A stretch of 64,000 nt of DNA from UBA965 sp040396955. Its GTDB lineage: Bacteria > Chloroflexota > Chloroflexia > Chloroflexales > Roseiflexaceae. Position numbers and translations under genes: made by a program. Below, piece after piece: positions 25,066 to 33,468 of this stretch; position 1 is the stretch's first letter; every line of letters starts with the position of its first letter. The notes beneath the pieces were generated by a model. The model was not told the DNA's origin and searched no databases. It was given only the letters and a program-made list of their open reading frames with translations. Location: positions 301,531 through 365,530 of the forward strand of contig JBBAWX010000001.1 of assembly GCA_040396955.1 (NCBI GenBank), in the 5' to 3' direction.

Positions 25066-27816
25066 ATGTATTCACAAAGTCTCGTGGAGTCTGCCACACA
25101 TGCGCAGTCGGTGAAAGTGTTTTGGGAGACGATGGGGGCGCATACACGACTTGAAATGCTGAAGCGTCTCTACGCCTCGCGTGAACTCATCTCAAAGCGC
25201 ACCAAAATGCACCATCTTGATGAACTCTTAGCGCGACTTTTGAAATGGCAAGTAAAAGCGATTTTGCGCAAAACAGAAAGCTGGCGGATAGAGCGCATTA
25301 TGGCGTATGCTGACGCACACCCACAAATCATCCACGATGTGTGTCACGCCTATCTAAAAACCTACTACCAACAGATGATTGATCATCTCAAAACGATTGG
25401 TGATAATGGCCAACCGACCCAGCAAAATACCCAGTTTCCGGCTGAGTGGTATCTTCGGGTGGTCGATTATCTCACCCGTGAAGCTCCGGCCCCCATCGCA
25501 GCCATGTGCATGTTCACGCTGTTTTCGGAGTGTGATGGGCGCAACGAAGCCTTTGCCGATGCGCGCTATCAGACCCTCTGGGAACAGCACATAGCCTGGA
25601 GCACCCAGCATCAATCCGGCGAAAGTGACGGCCTCCCTGAAATCAACGTGGCGTTTGTGCCGCCACCGCTCACACCGCCACCAGTGACACCGCCGCCCCC
25701 AACCACACAGCCACCGCGCCCGGCACCGTCCGCACGTGTGGGGCCGCGTCGATCGATTCCCACCCCTGAGCCCATCCCCGACATCCCGGTCAGCCTGGGG
25801 CCACTCGATCGACTGATGCTCCGGGCAATCAATGAGAGTAGCTCGGCGACACAGGGAGCGCTCAGTGATGCCGATATGCAGCTAGCCCTCAAAGAGCTTC
25901 TCATGCTCAATAGCGACAACGATAAATATCACTACCATGTTGGCTACTACCTCGGGTTGCACGGTCTCCCATTTCGTGTGGAGAAACAGCAGACGCGGGT
26001 CGCCCAAAGTTGGGCATTCTTGGGGTATTTGCTCGGAGTCTGGCGTGATGTCGGGGTCGAAATGGCGGAAGTATTTGTCAATTACAAGCGTAATTGGGAA
26101 CAAATGCTGACCGATCTAGATTCCCGTGATCTGGTTGTGTGTTATCAGTTTGTGCCTATCATGCTCCACCGTGAGCGCCTTGGATCGGCAGTGGTGGCCG
26201 AATTGGTCACCCATTGCCCACTGCCACACATAAAAAGTGCCGATCACCCCGAAAGCATGCCCCAACACGTATATGCGGTAGCTGCGAATTTGGTGCGCAG
26301 TGGCGATTACCTCAATCATGCGGATTCAATTCTGCAAACTCTCATAGAACAACTTGAGAGCAATCAACAGCAATTCAACTTGTACGGCAAATGCTTGCGC
26401 AAACGTGGGCAACTTTTTCGGCGCCGTCGCCACTTTCCACAGGCCCAGGAGATGTTCATGCAGGCCATCGAAGTGCCCGAGTTCACCGAAGTCGCACAAA
26501 CACACGCCGATATCGGCTTGACCATGGCCGGATTCCAAGCGCTCGATGCAATTGTGCCGGATACCAGCCATGATTTTCGTGTGATTCAGCAATCGTTGTT
26601 GCCCCACGAAGCACATTTTCGTTCTGCCCTGCAAGTGCCGAACGGAGACTACACCAATGCGCAGTTTGTGCTAGGCATACTCGCGTTTGCCAACGGAAAT
26701 TTGCCTGAAGCGTATGCGTTTTTTAGTGAGTCCAAACGAGGCATGGAGCGGCAACTTGCGGCCTACAAGGTGCGCAATTTGTACGACTGGACCGTCTTTT
26801 TGAAGATTCGTGCAGGGTCACAATCCCTCGAAACCAGCGATATCCCCACGTTGCGTGACGAACTACAGGTGGTTTCGACCTCGAACACTTTTTTTCCGTT
26901 GCCGCATTGGCTCAAAATTTTCCACAATGTGGGGAAAGTGCACCCTGCCACTGCCCGCGACGTCATGTTGCACCTCTTTCAGTATCGCAATCTTGACATC
27001 TACGACGTCTGCGATATCAGCGAGTTGTTTCAACAACCCCGTGACATCTGGCAACGCTACTTTTTTGGGGATAAGTTTATCAAACTAACCCGTGTCGAGA
27101 AGCTCGAACGCTATCGCGATGCTTTTCAATATGCGCTGAGTAATGACAATGACGAAGCCAGTGAGTACGTGTTGAGTCTGCTCGAACAACACGCCAACGA
27201 TTACAGCGAGCATGCTGCCCTCATCGATCAAATCATGACCGAGTACTACGACCACGTATTGCGAATCTGGGAAGAAGCCGATGTCTTGCACTTGCGTATC
27301 CAACTACAGTGGATGATGGGCAAACCAGAGATTGCTGTGGTGCTCATCGAGCAACTCACCAACATCTACTTGGGCCAGCGTGATTTTGCTCAGGCTCGTG
27401 CAACCTATGTGTGGCTCAAACTGGTCGATAGTGTGCGTGCCAAACAATATGCCGACATTCTCGAGGCACCTGCTGTCCAGCAACGTACGACACGATGCCG
27501 CGTGCTTTACGTGGGTGGGAATGAGACCCAACAGTCGTTCAAAGACGAAATCACGGAGCGTTTGCGCGTCGAACACGCCCACATTGAAGTGACATGGGAG
27601 TTGATTGGTTGGCGCTCCAACTGGGATCGCGATGCTGAACGCATCGAAAAAGTCATCCCAGAGTACGATTTGGTCATTTTGAGCCCCTATGTGCGTACCC
27701 TGTTTGGGCGGCATATTCGGCGCGCCTCACAGCATTGGCGTTCGTCGACCGGCAAGGGGCAAGGCCGTATCTACCACGACATCGTGGCGGCGGTGCAGTC
27801 GTTTCAGGCGGAATAA
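25066..27816 (+). CDS. Helical-repeat protein with DUF2325-like C-terminal domain
   Basis: The 916-residue protein is not a family I recognise as a whole. Residues 1-195 are helical. Residues 199-241 are a proline-rich linker. About 245-800 is a long alpha-helical solenoid with TPR-like stretches such as GQLFRRRRHFPQAQEMFMQAIE. Residues about 808-916 begin RVLYVGG and contain VIPEYDLVILSPYVR, and so resemble the small Rossmann-like DUF2325 domain. No signal or membrane segment is present, so it is cytoplasmic. A GGGGGGAG site precedes the ATG. It stands alone between an aldolase and an aldehyde dehydrogenase. The layout suggests a signalling or scaffolding protein. Confidence 0.72.
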   Translation: MYSQSLVESATHAQSVKVFWETMGAHTRLEMLKRLYASRELISKRTKMHHLDELLARLLKWQVKAILRKTESWRIERIMAYADAHPQIIHDVCHAYLKTYYQQMIDHLKTIGDNGQPTQQNTQFPAEWYLRVVDYLTREAPAPIAAMCMFTLFSECDGRNEAFADARYQTLWEQHIAWSTQHQSGESDGLPEINVAFVPPPLTPPPVTPPPPTTQPPRPAPSARVGPRRSIPTPEPIPDIPVSLGPLDRLMLRAINESSSATQGALSDADMQLALKELLMLNSDNDKYHYHVGYYLGLHGLPFRVEKQQTRVAQSWAFLGYLLGVWRDVGVEMAEVFVNYKRNWEQMLTDLDSRDLVVCYQFVPIMLHRERLGSAVVAELVTHCPLPHIKSADHPESMPQHVYAVAANLVRSGDYLNHADSILQTLIEQLESNQQQFNLYGKCLRKRGQLFRRRRHFPQAQEMFMQAIEVPEFTEVAQTHADIGLTMAGFQALDAIVPDTSHDFRVIQQSLLPHEAHFRSALQVPNGDYTNAQFVLGILAFANGNLPEAYAFFSESKRGMERQLAAYKVRNLYDWTVFLKIRAGSQSLETSDIPTLRDELQVVSTSNTFFPLPHWLKIFHNVGKVHPATARDVMLHLFQYRNLDIYDVCDISELFQQPRDIWQRYFFGDKFIKLTRVEKLERYRDAFQYALSNDNDEASEYVLSLLEQHANDYSEHAALIDQIMTEYYDHVLRIWEEADVLHLRIQLQWMMGKPEIAVVLIEQLTNIYLGQRDFAQARATYVWLKLVDSVRAKQYADILEAPAVQQRTTRCRVLYVGGNETQQSFKDEITERLRVEHAHIEVTWELIGWRSNWDRDAERIEKVIPEYDLVILSPYVRTLFGRHIRRASQHWRSSTGKGQGRIYHDIVAAVQSFQAE

Positions 27817-27872
27817 CGGGCATGGGTGTACAATGGTGAAGATTGTTTTGTTCATCATATCAAGGAGTAAAA

Positions 27873-29405
27873 ATGAACGCGCGTGTTCAAGCATTGCTGG
27901 CAAAGTTGCATCTACAAGAGCGCAATCTGGGCACCTGTACTGGGCCAGCCTGGCACCAGAGCGGTGGTGAATGGCTGACCAGCTATGACCCGGCCACGGG
28001 TGACGCTATCGCGCAGGTGCAGCTTGCGGACCCAGAAGCCTACGATTTAACCGTGCAGGCCGCACAAACTGCCTTCAAGAGCTGGCGCCATGTGCCGGCT
28101 CCCAAACGTGGCGACATGGTGCGTGACCTGGGTAATTTGCTCCGTGAGTACAAAGAGCCCCTCGGTGAGCTGGTATCGCTCGAAATGGGGAAAATTCGCG
28201 CCGAAGGTCTCGGTGAAGTCCAGGAAATGATCGACATCTGTGATTTTGCGGTTGGCTTGAGTCGCCAGCTCTACGGTCTGACCATGCATAGTGAACGCCC
28301 GCAACACCGCATGTACGAGCAGTGGCATCCCCTCGGTCCCATTGGCATCATCACTGCCTTCAATTTCCCCGTGGCGGTCTGGAGCTGGAACGCCGCCATT
28401 GCATCGGTGTGTGGTGACACCAATATCTGGAAGCCGTCGGAGTTGGTGCCGTTGACTGCCGTGGCCGTGCAACATCTCGCCAATCGTGTCATGCACGATC
28501 ATGGGGTGAGTGGCATCTACACCCTGGCCGTGGGCACAGGGGCAGTGGTCGGGCAACGTATGTCCGAAGATGCGCGCCTGCCCCTGATTTCCTTTACGGG
28601 CAGTACCCGCACCGGCCGCAAAGTGGCACAGACAGTGGCTGGCCGTTTCGGCAAGACCATCCTCGAATTAGGTGGCAACAACGCCATCATTGTCACTCCC
28701 AATGCGGATCTCGAAATGGTCGTTCGTGCCGTGTTGTTTGGTGCTGTCGGCACTGCTGGTCAGCGCTGTACCACCACCCGTCGTTTAATCGTCCACGAGA
28801 GCATCGTGGATGCACTCTGTCAACGTTTGACACGGGCCTACGCCAGTGTGCCAATTGGCAATCCTCTCGAGGCAAGCACGCTTGTGGGGCCGTTGGCGAC
28901 CCCTCAGGCGGTCGAACACATGATGCAGGCCATTGCCCGGGCCACCGCAGCTGGTGGTACGGTGCTCGTCGGTGGTAATCGTCGGGCCGATATCGGTGCC
29001 GGTTTTGTTGAGCCCACCATTGTGCGTATGCCACACCAGGTAGATGTGGTCTGCGAAGAGACCTTTGCCCCCATCTTGTACGTGATGAGCTACAGCGACC
29101 TCGCGGACGCAGTGGCCATGCACAACGACGTGGTCCAGGGGTTGAGTAGTGCCATCTTCACCGATAGCATCCGTGAGGCCGAGTACTTCCTCTCACACGA
29201 GGGAAGCGACTGTGGCATCGCAAATGTCAACATTGGCACGAGTGGCGCAGAAATTGGCGGTGCATTCGGTGGTGAAAAAGAGACCGGTGGTGGCCGTGAA
29301 AGCGGGAGTGATGCCTGGAAGGGGTACATGCGTCGCCAAACCAACACTATCAATTGGGGACGCAATCTCCCCCTTGCTCAGGGAATTCAGTTTGGTGATG
29401 CATAG
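27873..29405 (+). CDS. amaB: ALDH7-type aldehyde dehydrogenase (piperidine-6-carboxylate dehydrogenase-like)
   Basis: The 510-residue protein has all features of the aldehyde dehydrogenase superfamily, with Glu 265 in LELGGN and the catalytic Cys 299 in GQRCTTTRR. The segment EGLGEVQEMIDICDFAVGLS is characteristic of the ALDH7/antiquitin branch, whose bacterial members oxidise L-aminoadipate semialdehyde (piperidine-6-carboxylate) in lysine breakdown. AAGGAG at 27862-27867 fixes the start at 27873. No other lysine-degradation gene is nearby, so the substrate could differ. A strong terminator follows. Confidence 0.85.
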   Translation: MNARVQALLAKLHLQERNLGTCTGPAWHQSGGEWLTSYDPATGDAIAQVQLADPEAYDLTVQAAQTAFKSWRHVPAPKRGDMVRDLGNLLREYKEPLGELVSLEMGKIRAEGLGEVQEMIDICDFAVGLSRQLYGLTMHSERPQHRMYEQWHPLGPIGIITAFNFPVAVWSWNAAIASVCGDTNIWKPSELVPLTAVAVQHLANRVMHDHGVSGIYTLAVGTGAVVGQRMSEDARLPLISFTGSTRTGRKVAQTVAGRFGKTILELGGNNAIIVTPNADLEMVVRAVLFGAVGTAGQRCTTTRRLIVHESIVDALCQRLTRAYASVPIGNPLEASTLVGPLATPQAVEHMMQAIARATAAGGTVLVGGNRRADIGAGFVEPTIVRMPHQVDVVCEETFAPILYVMSYSDLADAVAMHNDVVQGLSSAIFTDSIREAEYFLSHEGSDCGIANVNIGTSGAEIGGAFGGEKETGGGRESGSDAWKGYMRRQTNTINWGRNLPLAQGIQFGDA

Positions 29406-29420
29406 TCAGTGATGGTGCGA

Positions 29421-29459
29421 AAGCTGTTGAGGGGAATCTCCCCCTCAACAGCTTTTTTT
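29421..29459 (+). terminator. Rho-independent terminator
   Basis: A perfect 14-bp stem beginning AAGCTGTTGAGGGG with a six-base loop is followed by a run of T. It ends the dehydrogenase transcript and abuts the end of the convergent DUF554 gene. Confidence 0.93.
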
Positions 29460-29460
29460 G

Positions 29461-30213
29461 TTATGCGCCAAGCCAGATGATGGCAGTGTAGATGAGTGGG
29501 GCCAAGAGTAAGCTGGGCAACAGCGCTGCCGTGCGGATGTTGGTGACCCCAAGCAAATTGGTGCCAATCCCCAACAAAATCAAGCCACCCGTGTAGGTGG
29601 CAATCAACACCAACGGGTTGTTGGCTGGGTCGGGAATGAGCTGCGCTAGCAGTCCAGCCGCCAACGACATGCCCCCCTGAATCAGAAGTACCGGTAGCGC
29701 CGATACAATGACCCCCGCACCATAACTACTTGCCAGCGCCGCACCAGTGATCGTGTCAAGGACCGTCTTGATGAGCAAGAGTTGGTTGTCGCCGCGCAAT
29801 CCGTTGTCAATGCTCCCTAAAATGGTGACCGGTCCCACACAAAAAATCAACACAGCCGCCAATAAGCCTTCACTGAAGCGTTCGTTGTTGGATTGCCCAG
29901 TGCGCACTTGGACACGATCCGCCAATGCTGTCAGCCGCTCATCGAGGCGCAGTCCCTCGCCGATACCACCACCGAGTGTCAAAGCAATCAGTACAATCAC
30001 GATGCCTGGGATTGTGGGTGTGCTGAGTTCCCCTAGACTCCATGCAATGTTCATCCCTAAGAAGATGGTAATCAGACCGATGGCCGATTGGATGGTCTGA
30101 GTCACACGCGCTGGGAGTGCATTCCGAAACAACAACCCTAAACTGGCACCAATCAGCACGCCACCAGCGTTGATGATACTGCCGTTCGTCTGTTGCCACA
30201 GCGTTAGTTCCAT
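29461..30213 (-). CDS. DUF554 family membrane protein
   Basis: The 250-residue protein has several membrane segments and the conserved pattern of the DUF554 (YqgA/YdfK-like) family: GSIINAGGVLIGASLG near the start and CVGPVTILGSIDNGLRGD in the middle. Function in the family is unknown; a transporter-like role is assumed. The ATG at 30213 is chosen because the predicted transcript begins near 30240, downstream of the longer frame's start. Confidence 0.87.
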   Translation of the reverse strand: MELTLWQQTNGSIINAGGVLIGASLGLLFRNALPARVTQTIQSAIGLITIFLGMNIAWSLGELSTPTIPGIVIVLIALTLGGGIGEGLRLDERLTALADRVQVRTGQSNNERFSEGLLAAVLIFCVGPVTILGSIDNGLRGDNQLLLIKTVLDTITGAALASSYGAGVIVSALPVLLIQGGMSLAAGLLAQLIPDPANNPLVLIATYTGGLILLGIGTNLLGVTNIRTAALLPSLLLAPLIYTAIIWLGA

Positions 30214-30246
30214 GATAGGCCTTTGCGACAAGTTGAAACGCTTGCC

Positions 30247-30255
30247 ATTATAGCA
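30247..30255 (-). promoter_or_regulatory. Extended -10 promoter of DUF554 gene
   Basis: On the minus strand this reads TGCTATAAT, identical to the element before the enolase-family operon. It lies about 34 bases upstream of the DUF554 start codon. No good -35 is seen. Confidence 0.6.
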
Positions 30256-30278
30256 TTGCATGATAGGGGGAAGTGCGA

Positions 30279-30893
30279 CTATGGGCGGCGGTGGCGGTGG
30301 ATGTGGTGGGCGAGGGTGCGTTCTGCAATTGGATGCCCAGTCAAAATCGCTCGACCATCGGTGTGAAAGGTTGCGCCAGTCATCAAGCGTGATTGTGGGC
30401 TCATCAAAAACGCAATTAAGCCTTGGTTATCATCACTTCGATGGCGGTACATGATGTTGATACGCACACGCTGACGTGCCAGATCAACCGCTTTGGTCCG
30501 GAGCTCGCGCTCAATGATGTCGTCTCCCTGCAGACTGGCTTGGATGCAAACCACGTACGATAAGCACTCGTCGACCAATAAGCCGAGTGGCAGACCTTGG
30601 ATGATTTGAAGTGGAATCTGCCAGTGTTGTGTGCTGACATCAACGCAACCGAGGTTGTGCACAATGGCATCAAGATGCGGAATTTGTGCCAATTTTCGGC
30701 ACGTTTGACGGACAATCTCATGGTCGTGTGGTGGCGTGAACACATCGCACCAGAGTGGGTCCTCTTGGTGTCGTTCACCCGTGCCGACGATATGGCACAA
30801 CTCAATCGTGGTCTTGCATGATTCTTGATTCACATGTAAGATGTGCTGACTATGAGTTGCGGTGAATGGAATCTGGTGTGCGAATGAGCTCAT
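30279..30893 (-). CDS. Degenerate SDR-like protein
   Basis: The product of about 204 residues keeps scattered landmarks of a short-chain dehydrogenase: LDAIVHNLG where NNAG is expected, RVRIN where the RVNAI strand lies, and LIAFLMSPQSRLMTGATFHTDGR matching the C-terminal region. The N-terminal TGxxxGIG cofactor loop and the catalytic YxxxK are not visible. It therefore looks like an inactive or repurposed SDR fold, or a decaying gene that still has an intact frame. It is divergent from the GntR regulator at 30978. The start at 30893 has GGAAG upstream; 30917 is an alternative. Confidence 0.5.
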   Translation of the reverse strand: MSSFAHQIPFTATHSQHILHVNQESCKTTIELCHIVGTGERHQEDPLWCDVFTPPHDHEIVRQTCRKLAQIPHLDAIVHNLGCVDVSTQHWQIPLQIIQGLPLGLLVDECLSYVVCIQASLQGDDIIERELRTKAVDLARQRVRINIMYRHRSDDNQGLIAFLMSPQSRLMTGATFHTDGRAILTGHPIAERTLAHHIHRHRRP

Positions 30894-30977
30894 CTTGCTT
30901 CCATATGCCCGTGGCATGTGCTATGTGTACCTGTCATATAGGTAGATCGACGTGAGTATATCGCAGGATGTGGAATC

Positions 30978-31694
30978 ATGCAAGATAATCAATCGTTGCA
31001 TAAAGTCGTAAAAACCACCTTGGTGGAGCAGGCGGTTGATCAAGTGCAAGCGTTGGTGTTGACACAACAACTCCAGCCCGGTGATTCACTCCCCTCCGAA
31101 ATGCGTCTCGCTGAGACACTCGGCGTGAGCCGTCCCGTTGTGCGTGAGGCGCTTCGCACCTTAGCAGGTCGAGGTATTTTGACGATTTCCAATGGCAGAA
31201 ATGCGATTGTCAGCCCGGTGAATGCCGCCTCGTTGGTGCAGTTTTTTGAGCGTGCTACCCAGGCAAATGCCGTCACGGTCATTGAACTCCTCGAGGTGCG
31301 TCGCGGTATTGAAGTACAAAGTGTGACATTGGCCGCACAGCGTCGCCAAGCACACGATGTAGTGGCCTTGCGTCAGACACTCACACACCTGCAACACGCT
31401 CAATATGACCTCGAACGCTACAGTGTGCTCGATGCCAAGTTGCACATGCAAATCGCTTCGGCCAGTCAAAATGCCATGTTGCAGTATCTAGTAGAGTCGC
31501 TGAGCGGGGCGTTACGCACCGCTAGTCTTGCCGGATTACAACAACGCCGCAATCGTGCAGAGCTTGATCAAGTTCAGGTCGACCATCAGGCAATTGTGAC
31601 CGCCGTCTGTGATCAAGATGCCCAGCATGCGCAACAAATCATGGAGCGCCACATGGATGGGGCGTTGCAGGCTATTCGTCGTACCAGTGAGTAA
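30978..31694 (+). CDS. GntR family regulator, FadR/FCD type
   Basis: The 238-residue protein has an N-terminal winged helix (LPSEMRLAETLGVSRPVVREALRTLAGRGIL) and an all-helical FCD domain with the expected LEVRRGIE opening and LHMQIASASQN carrying likely metal-binding His. Regulators of this group usually control genes for small acids or sugar acids beside them. The divergent neighbour is the SDR-like gene, and the 60-base gap between them contains an imperfect palindrome around 30929-30943 (ACCT seven bases from AGGT). Confidence 0.92.
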   Translation: MQDNQSLHKVVKTTLVEQAVDQVQALVLTQQLQPGDSLPSEMRLAETLGVSRPVVREALRTLAGRGILTISNGRNAIVSPVNAASLVQFFERATQANAVTVIELLEVRRGIEVQSVTLAAQRRQAHDVVALRQTLTHLQHAQYDLERYSVLDAKLHMQIASASQNAMLQYLVESLSGALRTASLAGLQQRRNRAELDQVQVDHQAIVTAVCDQDAQHAQQIMERHMDGALQAIRRTSE

Positions 31695-31798
31695 CGCACT
31701 ACAACGGTGTATACGCTCATATTGTACTCATGTATGCTTCACGTCATGCTGATATGTCACGATATTATCATCTTGGGCTACCCCAGGGCACCGTATAC

Positions 31799-31830
31799 TG
31801 TGATATAACAGTGCCAACTGTTATATCACA
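31799..31830. promoter_or_regulatory. Perfect inverted repeat upstream of merR-like gene
   Basis: TGTGATATAACAGT is followed by GCCA and then its exact reverse complement, giving two 14-base arms around a 4-base spacer. It ends 23 bases before the MerR-type start codon and begins at a TATACT box at 31794-31799. It is most likely the autoregulatory binding site, although a transcript stem-loop is also possible. Confidence 0.7.
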
Positions 31831-31853
31831 TCGGTTGCTAGTAAGGAATACCC

Positions 31854-32465
31854 ATGAATAAGGATGGAATTACCATCAATGAACTCTCCAAGATGGCCAA
31901 TGTCACCATCCGGACCATTCGTTTCTACACGGATGAAGGTGTCCTCGATGAGCCAGCGGGTCGTGATCGATATGCCCGTTATACTCGGCGCCATTATCTG
32001 CAGTTGAGCGCTGCCAAAACCCTCAAAGCCATGTTCTTGCCGTTGCGAGTGATTCGTGATCGCATTGCATCACTCAACGACAACGAGCTCGAAGTGTTGG
32101 CTGGGCCAGTGCCCGCAGACGTTGAGGCCCGTTTTGCTGAAGCCGAGCATCCGCACTTGGCGCTCGCTGAATCACCTGTGTTCTTCCTCAATCAAGTGCG
32201 CCATGCGCCCATATCATCAAAGTCAATGCAGTATGCGCCTATGCGCTCGGCAAGAGAGCACGACGACGACAACGAAATGTCCGCACCGCTTTCGCACATT
32301 CATCCTTCGTTGTTGACGCGCACCGTGGCTCCGAGCACGACAAGTGATGTTTGGCACCGGATTGCTATCTCGGCAAACATTGAATTGCACGTTCGCGAAG
32401 AAGCCATGCAAGAAGAAGCTGGCGAAATACGGCGGATTTTGGCGACCCTCCGTAAACGCAAATAA
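31854..32465 (+). CDS. MerR family transcriptional regulator
   Basis: The 203-residue protein has the MerR winged helix at the N-terminus (ITINELSKMANVTIRTIRFY, then YARYTRRHYLQL). The remaining two thirds do not show the usual effector domain or clustered metal-binding cysteines; they contain a His/Asp-rich stretch near residue 137 and a charged helical end. The ligand is unknown. It is preceded by a perfect inverted repeat and followed by a terminator, so it is transcribed alone. Confidence 0.85.
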   Translation: MNKDGITINELSKMANVTIRTIRFYTDEGVLDEPAGRDRYARYTRRHYLQLSAAKTLKAMFLPLRVIRDRIASLNDNELEVLAGPVPADVEARFAEAEHPHLALAESPVFFLNQVRHAPISSKSMQYAPMRSAREHDDDNEMSAPLSHIHPSLLTRTVAPSTTSDVWHRIAISANIELHVREEAMQEEAGEIRRILATLRKRK

Positions 32466-32485
32466 CCAACGTACGTATATCACCT

Positions 32486-32522
32486 CACCCCACCCACGAC
32501 TCCGTCGTGGGTGGGGTGTTTC
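32486..32522 (+). terminator. Rho-independent terminator
   Basis: A 15-bp perfect stem starting CACCCCACCCACGAC with a TCC loop is followed by TTTCTT. It closes the merR-type gene. Confidence 0.88.
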
Positions 32523-32595
32523 TTGATGCAACCTTGACGAATGGGTGGCGACACATTTGGTAAGGTAGGAGAGATGTCGTATTGACGGAGGGAAT

Positions 32596-33072
32596 ATGAA
32601 CGGAAACATGCGCCAGCGGCTCGTGGATGCCGCACTTGATGTGTGTCTTCTTGTGAGTTTTTTAGTAGCAACGGCTCCACGTTTGAGTGGCATACCCGTA
32701 CATGAGTGGTTGAGTGTGGCGCTAGCGGTAGTGGTCATATGGCATTTATTGCGGCATTGGCAGTGGATTATTCAGGTTGGGAAGTCTTTTTTTCAGGCAG
32801 TGACGGTGACTGCAAAGCTCAATTATCTACTCAATGTGCTGTTTTTTATCACCTTTGTGCTGCTCATGTACAGTGGTATCGCTATTTCAGAGTCGGTCAT
32901 GCCCAGTCTAGGGACACGTTATTTCGATAATCGTGCGTGGCGCATGTATCACCACCTTCTTTCAAATGTCACGCTCATTATCATGGCCATGCATGTGGCA
33001 GTGAATTGGCAGTGGATTATCAATTTGTTTCGACACCGTCAAAAAATCGCCGCCGTAGGAGACGCATCATGA
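32596..33072 (+). CDS. DUF4405 cytochrome-b-like membrane protein
   Basis: The 158-residue protein has four membrane segments. His residues lie in helix 2 (VVVIWHLLRHWQWI) and helix 4 (HHLLSNVTLIIMAMHVAVNWQWI), the arrangement of the DUF4405 flavinylation-associated cytochrome family. It probably binds haem and passes electrons through the membrane. GGAGGGA lies upstream of the ATG. Its stop overlaps the start of a small His-rich membrane protein (ATGA), so the two are coupled and probably work together. Confidence 0.8.
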   Translation: MNGNMRQRLVDAALDVCLLVSFLVATAPRLSGIPVHEWLSVALAVVVIWHLLRHWQWIIQVGKSFFQAVTVTAKLNYLLNVLFFITFVLLMYSGIAISESVMPSLGTRYFDNRAWRMYHHLLSNVTLIIMAMHVAVNWQWIINLFRHRQKIAAVGDAS

Positions 33073-33344
33073 CAACAATAACCCGGATTGTGATGATTGT
33101 GGTTGTGGCCATGAGCATTGCTTGGTTGGGCAATCTTGCGGTAAGTATTCTGGCTGCCACGCCACGGGCTCTTGGTGAGATGCGTCCGCACCACGACGAA
33201 CATGAGCACCACGAACGTGGCGGTGCTGGGCGTGCAGGTGAACTCGGTGCATCGTTGGCACTGGTGTTTGTGGTCGGCAGTGTGACGGTGATTGGCTCGC
33301 GCTGGTCGCGGCAATTCCGTCAGCACAAGCGGAAGCCGTACTAG
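33069..33344 (+). CDS. Small His-rich membrane protein
   Basis: The 91-residue protein has two membrane segments separated by a loop with MRPHHDEHEHHERGG, which could bind a metal ion. No homologous family is recognised. It starts inside the stop of the DUF4405 gene, so equal dose and a shared complex are likely. A role in metal delivery to, or electron exit from, the cytochrome is inference. Confidence 0.7.
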   Translation: MTTITRIVMIVVVAMSIAWLGNLAVSILAATPRALGEMRPHHDEHEHHERGGAGRAGELGASLALVFVVGSVTVIGSRWSRQFRQHKRKPY

Positions 33345-33405
33345 TTCATATCGTCCGTTGAACATTTCTTGACCTATTCTTGAACAAACAAGCGGAACGA
33401 AACTT

Positions 33406-33450
33406 CTCCCTGTGTGGTCTTATCTGTACCCTACAGGGAGTTTTCTTTTT
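33406..33450 (+). terminator. Probable terminator
   Basis: CTCCCTGT pairs with ACAGGGAG across a 19-base loop and is followed by TTTTCTTTTT. It ends the DUF4405 operon or acts as a leader element of the next gene, whose start codon lies 19 bases later. Confidence 0.6.
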
Positions 33451-33468
33451 ACGATGTGGAGAATCATC

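Noticed and set aside
30260..30454. Gly-rich plus-strand small frame starting MIGGSATMGGGGGGCGG
   Set aside because: The Gly run reflects the G-rich tract; there is no ribosome site, and the minus-strand SDR-like frame explains the region better.
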